DNA from: Todiramphus chloris collaris
Taxonomy: Eukaryota; Chordata; Aves; Coraciiformes; Alcedinidae
DNA: 64,000 nucleotides
Reading direction: 5' to 3'
NCBI GenBank assembly: GCA_025345505.1
Contig: JANVCC010000152.1
Coordinates: 496,001 to 560,000 of the forward strand
Numbering within the stretch: the stretch's first letter is position 1; each line of letters opens with the position of its first letter. The notes beneath the pieces were generated by a model. The model was not told the DNA's origin. It saw nothing but the letters and a program-made list of their open reading frames with translations, and did not search any database. Below, one piece after another: positions 1 through 12,900 of this stretch. The position numbers were made by a program, and so were the translations under genes.

Positions 1-2280
1 ACATCCAGACAAGGAACAGCAATTCCTCATCCATTCTGCAGTACCTTGACTACATCATTCTTCAACATAACAGAAGCACAAAGAAAACTAATGGTGTGTA
101 AACAGCAGACAAGGCATAACATTGCTGAAAGCCCATCAAGTCCCCCCAAAGAAGTGATGTATGCATAGCTGTTACTTCCACCTGGAGTCAGTGCACCCCT
201 CTCGATGCCACACAGCCACACAGAGTCCAGTGCTCCAGATTCAGCAGCAGCCTCTCCAGCCACATGGAAACAACTGTAACGCTCCCTGAAAGTATGATTG
301 GCCTGCTAATCAGACAAAACACAGCCAATATACTTCTGGGTATCTGCTCTGTGCATCCCCAAATTGCCCCAAGAGAGTGCATGAAAACAAGTGAGTGCAG
401 TTGCACTATGTTGTATTCTGACAGTGGAAGTAAGGGTTACATCCCAAATAACAGGGACACCCCTGTCTTAGACTGCAAATAACATACTAAACCAAAACAT
501 TATGCATTTCTCTTAAATGAGTTTTTCTTTTGTCCCAAAGCTGAACTCCCTATATGTTGTGCAAAACTCACAGATAACTTTTCTTCCAAGAATCAAAAGC
601 TTCCTCCCCCTCCCAAATTGTCACAGCTGTGTGTGGGAATTCAGGGTTTTATTGCAAGGTGAGTAACAGACAAAATTGGAACTGATGTATATTACTTCTG
701 AGGATGCTAGTCCCATTTCCAGTGATTACTGACAGTTGCTACAGCAGTTACACCAAGCCTATGAAAATCCATCCAAGTTTAAATGTTGTTGAAATTAAAT
801 GTGATATTATTCACATTCTTCTGTATTTGGGAAAAACAAAAAAAAGGCAAATAATAATAAGAAGGAAAAGAAACAACAACTAACAAACAAAATCAACCCA
901 CAAAAAACCTGCTGAATATTATCAAAGCAGCCTAAAGCCATAAACAGAATCACAGGAGGATGTGATTCAGCCATTCACGGTTTAGCAATGGGTGTGGTTT
1001 TGCTCCAATGCCTTGTATTGGGACTCAATGCAAATTACCTGGTTTCAGATGCATATAGTTTGCAAGTATTTAGAGTCACTGGCTTAAAATGTGGAACAGT
1101 TATCTCTGTATTTCATGCCTACGGTATAACAGTTTATGTTTTGTGGAATTTGCTTCAGTTACTTAATTTTATTTCTAACCTCACAAAACATCCAAATAAA
1201 TCTGAAAAAGTTTCTACTTGAATTCTATGGTACTCCAGCTAAATAAAAAAGCAGGATGTTTTATTGCATTATGGAGAAAAAAAGATTTGGGGGGGGGTTG
1301 AGTTATGACTTCACTGAAATGTCTGTAAAAAATTCCTGTGTTGCCCACTGCTAAAATATACCCAGTTTTGAATAATGGAGATACAATAGACAGTGCAAGG
1401 ACACGGGAGATAGCTACCATATATATGGTCATGCAGCAACAGTCAAAAGGTTCTCACAGAGCAGTTGCACCTGACAGCTGGCTGACGGGGAATTTACAAC
1501 ATACAGAAAATTTGGGATGAGAAGAAGACTCAGACTTTAGCAGGAGACTGTGGCCTTTTCTGAAGTTTGAAAATTAGCAAGTCACTTAGAAGAGTGTTCA
1601 TGGATAATGATGCATTTCTTATTTATAGTTAGAACCAAAGCATAAGAGACAGACCATGAAAAAGCTGCTTGTACAGTACAATCACCCAGATCCAAGACAG
1701 ATAGAGCAGAAAGCTGGCAAGAAGGTGCATTTATCTTCTTCTACTCCTTCCCTCTCCCCCCATTACAGTGACAGCAAACCAGAGATGGTTTAGTGAGGAT
1801 ATACACTGCTGCATTGCAGCCAAGGAACATAAACAAAAGAATGAAAGACCTTCTGTCTCCAATGGGGCTAAAAAATAGATAGCTAGGGAAGAATATAAGA
1901 ACAGGGTAGCTACAGACTTATAATTTCCCTGAAACCTTTCCCAGTGTAGAATAATTTATGGCTCTGGACTTCTCCAGCTTCTTTGTGAGAGACTATGTAG
2001 AAGGCTGCTTTCTACAGAACTGTGCACAAGATGTGGTGGGCAATGTCCTTACCTCAAGTCGGATCCTCTTTCTGTGACGCCCACCCTTTGGCTATCTTCA
2101 TGACCCAGCATCCTCTTGCATCCTTTCCTCTGGCCTTAAATCCACTTCCATACACACTGCAGAAAAGTTCTGTATCATATTTCCTTAATGCCTGAGAACT
2201 TGATAAGAATATACACATTTGTTCAGTCCAAGAGCTTTTGTAGGGGAAGGTGTAAAACAGACGTAAGGTTATCCAGACTT

Positions 2281-2319
<39 letters not shown>

Positions 2320-3140
2320 CAAGTGTATCGACAGGGACTTGGAGCAGTAGCTGTATATACAGATTGATCCACAAAAATGGAGAATAATGTGCAGAGCTTT
2401 CACACATAGTTATTTTAGGTGTTATTTCAGCCAAAACATCTATAGTTAGCAAAGGTCAATCTGAACTGGGGCCTTGATCCACAGTATCATGGAAACACCA
2501 GCTCAGCATGGAAGGCAGATCAGGCAGTGCGAAGAAATACTAGAAACTGTAAGAAGAAGAACAGAGAACAAAACAGAAAATGTCATACCAGATCACACCC
2601 ACACCTTGATACTTTTGGTTCCCATGCCTGAAAAACAAGCAAAATGTGGTAGTTAGTACTGTAAAAGGCTCAGGGTTAGGCACCAAGGAAATCCAAGGTA
2701 TAGAGTACACTTCCATTCAAAGGACAGGTTGCACTCTTCAGCTGCCAAGGAGATGTCCTGCAGGGAAATACAACTGAGGTTCTCAAAATCCAGAGAGTTC
2801 CTGAAAGGGCAGATTAGGACTGGACCTTCACTGTCTCCTCCAGTACATGAACTAAGGGCCATAAGATGAAGTTAATCGGAGACATTTAAAAGTGAAGGTA
2901 AAGATTTTTTTAATTTTTATTACAACTGATTGGTGGAACTCCTTGACAAAGGATGTCATGAATGCAAAAAGCATGGACATGCACTCTACCTGTTGAGTAT
3001 GACTAGATAAAATTTAACAGTCTCAGGGAATCCTGGAAGATGAAAACAGTTGGAAGCTGGAAACAAGTGAAGTGAAGGATGCTTGCCTAGTTCTTGTTCA
3101 TCCCCACACAACCTTTAAAGACAGACTACTAAGCTCAGTG
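1..3140. other. Unique non-coding DNA, no gene recognised
   Basis: AT-rich sequence with stops in all frames. The only open frames are short or run through simple repeats. The AT repeat at 2285-2316 creates an artificial Ile-Tyr run in a minus-strand frame. No splice-bounded exon, RNA gene or transposon was recognised. Confidence 0.6.
2285..2316. repeat. (AT)16 microsatellite
   Basis: An uninterrupted run of 16 AT dinucleotides, between TGCC on the left and CTCC on the right. Perfect runs of this length are usually length-polymorphic. Confidence 0.97.
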
Positions 3141-3158
3141 AAGCCTTATTCCAAAGAA
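3141..3158 (+). repeat. 18-bp direct repeat, left copy (target-site-duplication-like)
   Basis: The sequence AAGCCTTATTCCAAAGAA recurs exactly at 3285-3302. The two copies bracket a 126-nt segment, of which 124-125 nt is an inverted copy of DNA about 1.1 kb downstream. The geometry is that of a target-site duplication made by filling in a staggered break. Confidence 0.85.
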
Positions 3159-3160
3159 TA

Positions 3161-3285
3161 AGGCATTATGACACACAACAGGCCCTTTAGATAATGCCAA
3201 CATTTTCTATGAGGTCAGTGAAGAATCTTATTCAACACACTATTTATGTCAGGCAGAGGAACAATGCTGCGAATGATATGTATAA
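3161..3285 (+). repeat. Inverted duplication, arm 1 (probable inserted copy)
   Basis: These 125 nt match the reverse complement of 4430-4554 with 3 mismatches by hand alignment (about 97.6 percent identity) and no gaps. The mismatches are one in the TTTAGATAA/TTTAAATAA stretch and two next to each other in the GCTGCGAAT/GCTGAAAAT stretch. Only this arm is flanked by an exact 18-bp direct repeat, so it is inferred to be the inserted daughter. Two bases (3159-3160, TA) between the left repeat and the homology have no template. No terminal inverted repeat, poly-A tail or coding potential is visible, so a standard transposon is not supported. Confidence 0.85.
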
Positions 3286-3302
3286 AGCCTTATTCCAAAG
3301 AA
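3285..3302 (+). repeat. 18-bp direct repeat, right copy (target-site-duplication-like)
   Basis: Exact second copy of 3141-3158. Its first base overlaps the last base of the inverted-duplication homology. Removing one copy and the intervening segment gives a simple uninterrupted empty site. Confidence 0.85.
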
Positions 3303-4429
3303 GCAGGGCTATTCAATTTATTTTATGTTATGACAACTTTGTTCTGCACCAACCTATTGACAAGCAATGAGGAGGAAAGAAGCAAGAAAGATGAGCAAGA
3401 AAAACTTCCAGGCATTCTGCTATAGGAAATGGTAACAGGGGAATACTGGGGGGGGGGGGGGGGGGGGGTAATATTATGTGTTTCACCACTTGACATACCT
3501 TAGGAGGGTCAAGTTAGAGAGAAAGGAGTCTTTGGAAACAGAATTCCCAAGTGGGCATATCCACATCCAGGTGCTCAGAGGTGTAATATCCTTCCTCTCC
3601 AAACTCACTTTTGGAGGTGGCAATTTTGTCCCTGAGAAAATACAGTCCTTCAACCAGGAAGAAAGAAATTTATTTCCATGAACACCATCCCACTGTCGGA
3701 TTTCAGCTCTAGCAGCCCAGCCATGCTGAAAGGACACCAGCGCACTGGGAGGCTGTCTCTTACTGCTGACAGGAGACAGCTGCACAGCTCCCCCAGCTCA
3801 GCCTGGATGCCTTCCACTGTTACAGAAAAGGAGTGAAGGTGTCGTATACTGTGGCCAATGTTGTTGACACCATTGTTATAGACACAGTGCCAGCAAGAAC
3901 CCCATTAATGATTTCTTTGTTTGGATTCACTTAATGAAAAGAAACATCAATATACAACAGAAGCTCTTGTGAGCAACCCTCTCAAAGCAGCAGCTTTCAT
4001 AATTTAGGAACAATGCTCAAAGAGAATGTTGCTGAAGTGCGCAGCAGTTAGACAGCTATTATATTATGTGCCTGTTCTAAAATAAAATAAAATAAAAACT
4101 AGAGCAAAAGGCAATAGGTGTTCTATCCAATGATAAAAGTATTCATAAAGTCAGAGAAAAAAAAAAAATCCCAGTTCAAAATGAGAGGAAGAAGGGAATG
4201 GAAGCTGCATAGGCTTACAGCTGCATCACAAGGTGAGGAACTTTACAGCAGGCGAAGTTAGAGAGGGGAATGCAGACCTCTCAGTGTACCTCCCCCCGTG
4301 ACTATGTAGTTATCACAAATAATTGACCTATTGCCACCATCTAAACTAGGACTGCCAATCCTTTCTCAGCAGAAAGGACTGTTTAATAATCAGGAAAAAG
4401 ATCTCCCTAGGATACCAAAAAATATATTA
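3303..4429. other. Spacer between inverted arms, non-coding
   Basis: Unique sequence holding the G21 run at 3448-3468, an AAAAT-rich patch near 4080-4098 and an A-run near 4158. Two opposing short frames around 3480-3785 overlap each other and look like chance. No recognised gene. Confidence 0.55.
3448..3468 (+). repeat. G21 homopolymer
   Basis: Twenty-one consecutive G residues on the plus strand. The true length is uncertain because such tracts are hard to sequence. It can fold as a G-quadruplex. Confidence 0.9.
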
Positions 4430-4554
4430 TTATACATATCATTTTCAGCATTGTTCCTCTGCCTGACATAAATAGTGTGTTGAATAAGATTCTTCACTGA
4501 CCTCATAGAAAATGTTGGCATTATTTAAAGGGCCTGTTGTGTGTCATAATGCCT
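4430..4554 (-). repeat. Inverted duplication, arm 2 (probable source)
   Basis: Reverse-complement partner of 3161-3285, 125 nt with three differences. Its flanks (AT-rich on the left, CTGCAGGAAG on the right) carry no direct repeat, so it is read as the parental sequence. The arms are 1144 nt apart and could in principle pair as a long stem if transcribed. Confidence 0.85.
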
Positions 4555-7500
4555 CTGCAGGAAGGTGTCTGAAGCAGAATGAGAACCTAGGTCATAGCAT
4601 AGCAAGCAGTGAGAGCTTATCAGCAAATCTGAGCAGTGCAGCTCAACCAAGTGCAGAAGAAAATGAGCAAAATAGTAGAGTGGATTCTTAATCATGCTTT
4701 TATTATTACTTTTAATAAATAATCATCTTCTGAAAATATATTTTCCTTATCTGCCCACTTGGAATACAGGAAATTTCTTCCTGGCTATAAGACTTATTGA
4801 ATAATAACATACTATCCTAACTACTTACCTCTTCATGGACTCAAATATTTTTGAAAAAGTTCAAATGATTGCCCCTTTTAAAAACAGTTTCAAAATGTAA
4901 CTAGGAAAGAGAAGAAATATATGATTGGATTCCTTCATTTTCCTGTGTCATGTATAAAAGCAGCAGAAAGAAGGCTTGAAGTAACCTTTATTTTGGTGGC
5001 TTTTCCCTTGAAAAAATAAGTCAGATATAGGTCACTGGGTTTTTTTTATTCTGTCAATGGCTATTTATATGATATTTTTTGTCTGACATATTTTTTACAT
5101 GCTTCAAATATTAATTACAGGATAATTTTAGTATCTACAGATAAAAAGGTAATATTGTTGAACATTTGAAAAAGAAGGTTTTTCTACCAACTGTTACAGT
5201 AAAACAGATGTTAATCATCTACATACTTTTCATGTCTGGTTTTCAATCATTCCAACAGCCTTAAAAAAAAGTAAGTGTGAAATTCAAATACATTTCTAAT
5301 GCAGAAAATGAAAACAGGATGTACTCAAAGTATAATTTTCAGACATCTTCATCATAAAGAAAATGGATAAAAAGTCTTTATTCTTTTCTCCCTGTGCTTT
5401 GGCAAGAGGAAAGAATACTGTTTTCCAGTTCTGAAGTCTACTAGGGACTGCAGTACAACTGCAGATACTACCAAGGAGACAGACAAAATAGTAAAAGTCT
5501 AAGAAAATTCTAAGACACCTTGATGATTTTTCTATGTCACAGTTTAGGGTCAGTGTGGCCCCTTAGACCTATAACAGATGCTCTCTATTAACCCCCCTCC
5601 CTCCCCAAAGGGTAAGACAAAGGGAATAAGGGAGAGAGACTTAATGATTAGAAAAGGAAACTAGAACAGCTCATGCCCATAGAGCAGTGGTAGGTTTTCC
5701 ATCCCATCTCCACATTTTCTCTCCAAAGGCACGGAGAAGAGACCACAGGGTACATCATGACACGTACTGTTCCTGTTTAGCTGGTCTTGAAGTAGGGTGC
5801 CTTCTCCTAGTGGCTTCAACTTGGGTCCACTGAGAGGAAGAATAGGATATGCTCTCTCTTCTCTCTACTTTTTCAATCAGTTTTCAACTGATCTGTCCAG
5901 GGCTGATACACGACCTGTAGAGGACTAGAGACACTGTCTTCATACTGTCGTGACACTTCTGTCACAGTTGGTACCTTGTCATCTGTTCCCCAGACCAACT
6001 CAAACCAGGACACGCTATCTCAGTGTTCTCCAAAACAGTGAATCAGATGAAACATTTCTGCAGTAGAGAGCACCTTTCACCAGTCACTCTTTGGGAGAGT
6101 CTCATACTTTCCCATTCCTTTCACATCCTTCTTCACCAACCCTGCAGTCTTAGGGCTGTTTAAGTCTGCACTATATTGCTTCTTATTTCTCTGGTAATGT
6201 GCCCTTTTCAAAGAGTCTCCCCAGAGCAACTACGTTTAGTACACAGCAACTGAAATGGATGCAGTTTCACTGCAGAGTCAAAGTAACTAACCAATACCCC
6301 AACAAATTTAAAGAAAAATAAAAATCCACAGCACTTATGTGTTTAAAGTTTTGACTGATGAATGCACACCCTGGTATATATTACTTGTCCCTGCTGAATG
6401 AATCAGTCATATATAGCTACATTTGCTGTATGTCATAAATATTTAGAAAATTGCAAAGCTGGGTCATAACATTTCCCCCTTCAGAAAAGCATTGTATGTT
6501 ATTTTGCTTCATCCAGAAACTCTGATTATCTGAAGATTTATTTTGAAAAGTTAAAATAGTCTTAAACCAGGTCAAATTTTTAAAAATTATACAACTATTA
6601 ATTTAGATGTTGGCAAAGTTCCAGAAATAACACAGTTACAAAACTGATGGCTTCAGCATGAAAGTAGCTTCATAGAAGGGAAAAAAACCCCCACATAAAC
6701 TATGCATCTTTATTTGTGTTTTCCAATCTTCTCCAATGCCTAATCCATTACAGTCTCATTTGTCTGCTACCTTCACCCCCAATATAAGTCTAAAATGAAT
6801 ACTATGAAATACTGAAATCTTAGTTGCAGTTGCTTAAAATGGCAGAGTTAAGGTGAAAGTAGCTTTTCCTTTTCACTTCTGTGGAGAAAGAACTAAGCTG
6901 TCACATCTTTTTAAAAATAGCAGATATTCGCAGCAATCTGCACACTTATACATTCTTATGTGTATGTGTACACATGTTCCTGGGTAAACAATTCAGCAAG
7001 CTGTTTTCTTTAAAAACTACTGGGATTTGGGTAAGGAGAACAAAACCAAGGCTCCACAGCAGTGACACATGATTAACACAGATGGAAAACACTTTTCTGC
7101 CTGTCTGTTTAAAACATTCTTGATTTGTTCAGCCCTTTTTTAACCAGAAGCACACTAGAATGAATGAGAATCCTTTCTATGAATACCTTGATATCTCAGT
7201 TAGGAATACAAGCAGGTCTAATGACAACTCCAAAGGGTCATTCAGGAACTCTAGAGAAATCTCACAAGCCCAAGCTTGCCCTTTACAATATTCCTAAGGT
7301 AAAACATTATCAGAGTTGTCTTCATACACTGGAAAGTGGAGGAAACAGTGAAGAGAAATGAAAGCCAAATACAGGTTCATAATGTAGATTACTAACAGAC
7401 TTTGAGGATTACCCCATGTTTACACATTTAAAATGTGATTATTTGAGGGGCTACTTTTATATGAATTAAATAACCATTTGCCTCTTAGCATTACCAAATT

Positions 7501-7620
7501 TCTCTTCCCAGAGACTCTACCCAAAGAAACCAAAGTTTGGTAGTAAGAATGACACTGTTTCCAGTTCCTTCTTAGACATGTTCAAGAAAGCAAGCCAGCA
7601 CTTAAGGCTTGGTGAATGCA
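4555..7620. other. Unique non-coding DNA, no gene recognised
   Basis: AT-rich sequence with dense stops. The longest frames are near 60 codons. A CT-rich patch around 5580-5610 and scattered T-runs are the only low-complexity elements noticed. Confidence 0.55.
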
Positions 7621-7624
7621 GAGA

Positions 7625-7760
7625 GAGATTGCCAGGGGAACTGCAGAATGTTGTCCACTAGATGTTTAAACCAAGACAAACAAATCTCTTCTGGGAAGCC
7701 ATTAGGTACAGTGGATCAGACCTGACAGAAGGGAATGGACTTCCAGTCCCTAAAATGAAA
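7625..7760 (+). mobile_element. Possible ancient CR1 LINE 3' fragment
   Basis: The order of motifs resembles the 3' end of old sauropsid CR1 copies: a GATTGCC...GGAACTG...GAAT block, then TTTAAA followed by GACAAACAAAT, then a GGATCAGACCTGACAG...GGAATGGACTTCCAG block. The resemblance is by eye to the general CR1 layout and is strongly diverged. There is no terminal ATTCTATG tail. Old CR1 or L3-like sequence is the best reading, but a chance resemblance is possible. Confidence 0.4.
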
Positions 7761-8402
7761 CTCTGCTCATGATGTAAGGTCATCTGCAGAAGACAGATGT
7801 TTGCCAAGGGTGCAGCTCAAGGCTATAGTAACTCCATACAGCAGAAAACATTTCTAGAAAAAAGTTGGTGCTTTGATAGCTGCATATCTAGTCTCCAAAA
7901 CTGCATCAGTGCACTGCTTCCGTAAACACCACCATGTCAAGTGCAGCATGATCTGCAAGAAGGCACAGCTATCTATGAGAAATAAGTCTCTCTTATTTTA
8001 CTTGTTCAGTACAAAATGGGTATGTAAGCCATCTATTGTGTGTTTTAGTAGGTCACTTTTCCTAGCAGCCCTGCTTTAACTCCAGTAAATTGATAGTTAA
8101 CTCAAGGCTACAGACACAGGAACAAGGAAGGCACCTGGAACAAATCTCCCATGGCATCTCCTGTGGCACCTCAGCAGCAACAAACAAACTGTGTCTTGAA
8201 AGACAGACATTTAAAAGCATGATTTACTCCCAGGTGACAAAAGGGAATGCACCCAACTCATTTCCAGTGCTGAGCCCACAGGATGTCTTACCATAGAGAC
8301 TCATTCATGTGCCCATGTAAACTAAATCCTAGTCCAAACATACTATCTTCACCTCGGGTTTTCTGGTGCAACCTAACAGGTAAGCATGTCAATAGATATA
8401 TT

Positions 8403-8434
8403 GATGGATGGACGGATGGATGGATGGATGGATA
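8403..8434 (+). repeat. (GATG)n microsatellite
   Basis: About eight GATG units with one interrupted unit (GACG). It encodes the artificial Trp-Met-Asp-Gly periodicity of a short plus-strand frame. Confidence 0.9.
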
Positions 8435-9918
8435 TAGCTTTAGATGCATTCATTTGGCTAATTTATTTTTTATCCCATGCTGTGGATATATCCACCTCCA
8501 GAGAATGAACCCTCCTGGGAATCACAAATAGCCATTGAGTATTGACAAAAGAAAGTTCTTTGCTGACAGAACTTGCCCACACTGGAAAGTCTGTTTGCCT
8601 GTTATTTCAGTACAGAAATGAGAAGCACTGTCTTCCACACCCTTAATATGGAAACAGATAAAACAATACAGATATATCAAAACAGCACACAAAATCTCTG
8701 CTACGGCTTATCTTGCCTTGCAAGAAAAAAATTATATTTGTAGATATCACATATCTGTTTGTATAGCCAGATGGGATTTATACTTATTTTCATAGGTTAA
8801 ATGTGCAAGCAAAATAAATTAGGTTTAGTTAGGATTATTTAGTAGAGTTAAAGCCTGAATGAACATACATTGGTACATTCAGAGATTTACTGAGGAGGGG
8901 AAGGGGATACTTATGAGTATCATTGTCTCAGCATCACCTTATGTACCACATAGAGCCACATGTTCAGCAATGCATTCTGCCTTGCTCTCTCTTGCCTCTG
9001 ATGAGCTCCTGAGGTACTTGCTATAAGTTAGACAGCAAACTATGTATTTTAGGATTGCACAAATAAACCCTGTCCTCTACAGACCACCTGCAACAGCTCT
9101 ACATCTGTGGAGAAAGGCAAGAGGGGAACATGTATTTTTGTATGATTTTCATCCCCAGCTCATCCTACAGGTGTTTCTATACTGTGACAAATTAAATTTG
9201 AAATAAACCAGTTCCTCTCTGACAAAACGCCCTCAGTAGTTGTCACCCTTCACCCTTGCTTCACCTCTCTTTAGAGGTCCTACACTAAGGCAGACTGCTG
9301 TGATTCCAATGCTTCAGATAGCAGTAAAGACCTCTCTCCCAGGAAAAGTAAGGTCAAAGACAAGGTTAGGTGCACATAAGGCTACCAAGGTTAGAGCAGC
9401 TCCCAGCATCAGTCCAATGCCCCAATGTAATAAAGACAGCAAACCTTAGGTTGTCCTTTTTTGTTTTGACCAAATGACCAGGGACAACCTTACAACTCAA
9501 TTTACTGTAAAGGGCCCAAGTCAACACATGTCTCAAGTAAGCTTGAACTCAACTCTGCCACTGCATCTCCAAAATATACAAAACAGTATTAACCTTCAGT
9601 CCTAACAATCCAGAATATATTTTATTCTAACGTGCTATAGTCTTCTGATAGGTGATTTTACCATTATGATGCTAAAGTAATTCTGTACTCCTCTTATACA
9701 GTACTTGAGCCATTAGTGCCTGCATCCTCTCCCATGTCATCACACAAATAACATTTCTTCCTCATCTTGGTTTGTTTTTGGGTTTTTTTTTTCCTTTGAG
9801 ACATAGGAAGTCTGAAGGGGTCTTTCTCCATCTCCTGCAGGGAAGAATTCTCTCTTGCTACTGAATTCTTTATGAAAACCCCTCACTAATTTCCTAGCCT
9901 AAAATCTCCATACATCTT

Positions 9919-9937
9919 CCCCCCCCCCCCCCCCCCC
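9919..9937 (+). repeat. C19 homopolymer
   Basis: Nineteen consecutive C residues on the plus strand, G19 on the minus strand. It can form an i-motif or G-quadruplex, and its length call is likely unreliable. Confidence 0.9.
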
Positions 9938-12900
9938 AGCTTTTTTCTTTCCTTCAAAGAGTCCTGTAATTCTGTCTACTTCAGAGATCCTTTTCTTGGT
10001 TCTGGTAAATATAAAATCCCATGCACAAATACTTCTTTTAGAAGGTGGGGAGAAAGGAGGGTTTAGGTGTCATTTATATTCCCTGATAAAAGGAATTACA
10101 GTTCTAGAAACAGTTAGAAATTTCAGAAGTGTCTCCAGAGATTGCATTTTTTATTTTCTTCAGAGAAACAATTTAAAGCTACACTTAATCTATGGTTTCT
10201 GTAGGTCCAGTACATGGCCCATTACAATTTAAAAGAGACAAGTTTTAGCAAAAAACTGTGGACAAGATTTCTGTCTCCTCTCTCCCCTCAGCACATAAAA
10301 TGGTAAATGAAAAATGTTCCTCATAAAACTATCAACATTTCAAAAGTTTCCAAAATTCTTCTGTCCTAATTCTAGTATAAATTACAGCAGTTTAACTGCA
10401 GCTATAAGAAAGTGTCATAGTCCCTAAGGAAAACACCTTTGACAGAGTGTTGGGAGAAATTATTTCCTATCACCCTCATTCTTGTCACTGTCTGCAAAAG
10501 AGAAAATTAAAAAGAATAATCTGTCTCCAAACATTATTTCTAGGTTCAATGCACAGAAACTGAGTCAGGGTTTGGAGGAAATATTCTTTTCCTTAGTGAA
10601 AAGACTCCTGCAGTTGCATACTTAACACCACTTTCCATTCTGAAGAGTTAGTAGGCACAGGTTTTTTTTCCTCCTCTCTTTACTTTCTGTGTGATTAATT
10701 GAGAAACCTCTTCCCTGGATGGCATCAATTCACCATAATCTCTGCTGCCTATTAGACAATTTAATTCCAGCACCTCATTTTTTATGTTTGAGGGATGAAT
10801 GTAATCAGTTCAGCCCAGATGTTGGATACTTCTGAGAAACAACTGTCAAAAGGTACCAGCCATTTTTCTTCACAATTGATGAGTTACCAGTGGTGGCAGT
10901 TCATAAAGACTTCTATCTTGTTCTATTCTGAAGTACCTGTCAAATGCACAGTGTGTCTAAGGATAGAGCAGAGAGGTTTTGTAGTCATTAGGGTTTTGTT
11001 GTTTCTTTTTTCCTAACACACTGATCTTAGCATATCGTTGCTAGTGTTGCCATACTTGACTAAAGCTTTATCAGCCTGGCTTCTATGAAGTGTGTCCTGG
11101 GAATGGTTCTGGGTGTTATTCATCCCAGGACTGAGATAATTAAGCAATCTATCAGCTGTGAGGCTCACTGGGTTGTGGTTCTTTCTTGTTGTCTTGACCT
11201 TGATGTTTTGGATGCTCTAAGCTATGATGGATATACCAACCATAACCATTCCCTTAAGGTTGCAGACAGTTTTGTGCACCCAAGAGAAGAACAACAGAAA
11301 CATTCATACTCTTCAAATTACAGTCTTCTGCCATCTATATTCAGTTCTCCACAGAGCCCTAAAAGACAGTGAAATACTCTTCAGCATGGAAGAAGACTTC
11401 AGGGGATCAGGGCTGAGAGTGAGGTAGCCAGGAGCGCTTCTGCATCAGTGTATCTCCTACAGCAATAGCCATCTCAGTGTAGCTGGTAAGCCAGGTTTTC
11501 ACTTCCTTTCCTTTCATAATGGAAGAGCAGAGATTGGTGATACAGGATGGAGTCTGGTGTCACATTTTATCATTCATGGGAGATCAGTGTGTATGTGCTA
11601 TTCTCTGTCCTAACAGTAGTGAATGGGCAGGCTGCAAGGTTTAATGAAGTTCTGCACAAGGAATAACACCCCAGGAAGTTTTGAAACTGAAATGACCACA
11701 TTGACAGTCAGCTCTGGAAGATATGCTGAATGATTAGAAAGAGCTGTTAGTGCTGCAGACGAATAGATCCCATGGAAGTTAATATGAAATGCAAGTGCTC
11801 AGTCATGTGGGTAGATGTGGGGAACCAGAGCCCAAGAGGATGGTTCTCAAGTTTGGATTTTGTGCCAGACTAACACCACAGGTTCAGTTCAAACCAGAAT
11901 ATTTTCCCCTCCAAAATGGGAGAAGACAGTAAAAGTAGTTGGATTCATCTCTGCTTTTCTTCATGTTGGTACAATCTTGTCAACAGCACTAGAAAAACAT
12001 GTGTAAGAGCTGGTGGAAACCAGATGTAGAAAAATGTACCAAAATAAGAAAGTGAGGTTAAAGGTGTTTTAAGCACTTTTAATATGTTATTAACACATTC
12101 CATAATATCTTTTCTTTAAATGTAAACCTCCCCCTTATTTAAACTCATCAGTTTGAACATCGTGTTTATTGAGTTTGCTCAAGACAGTCTGATTTTCTCC
12201 ATGCCCTCACAGTTCTGGGAAGATCGCAATGGCTTTATGAATTACTACCATCATATAAGATACATAGTATATTTTATGATTTGCTTAGTACACGCTGAGC
12301 ATATTTAATATGGGTAATAAAAGTATACACTGTCTTTTTTGTGTAACCCATCAAATAATTCACAAATAAATCATATAAAAGCAAATACAATTTTTCAAAC
12401 TGTTGTTAAATACTCTATATTTAAAATAAATGCTGGTGAAAAAATATTAAAAGCTTAGCTCTGGAAATTGAAAAGGCACCATGAAAATGAAAATCTCATT
12501 TCTCCCTGAAACTCTAGTGCCTGTTATAGTTACAAGTAACTCTTAAAATTACTATAGGTGAAAGAAGAATGTCCTCTCTTTCCTGCAGTTTGTTACATTG
12601 TGCATTTGGCAGCACTTTGTATGTAGTCATTTATTAAATCAATTTTCCTCTCCTGAGGAGATTCTTATCAATACCAAGAAGAGAACAAAACAAAATATAT
12701 ATGATTTTAAAAAGGAAGTTTGTAAATAATTTCCAAGACATATTAGTTACTCTTAATCCACAGAAATCAATGGATCTATATTGATTATTCTCTCAGAGTC
12801 TGGCATACCTGCTAATAAATGGTGTTTATTAAAATCTTTTTACATCAAAACCTATATTTTCAATATACTAACATCCATTTAATGTTTTGCTGTTTGGCAA

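Noticed and set aside
2054-2452. 132-codon minus-strand frame
   Set aside because: Held open by the AT repeat, which gives an Ile-Tyr run. No domain is present.
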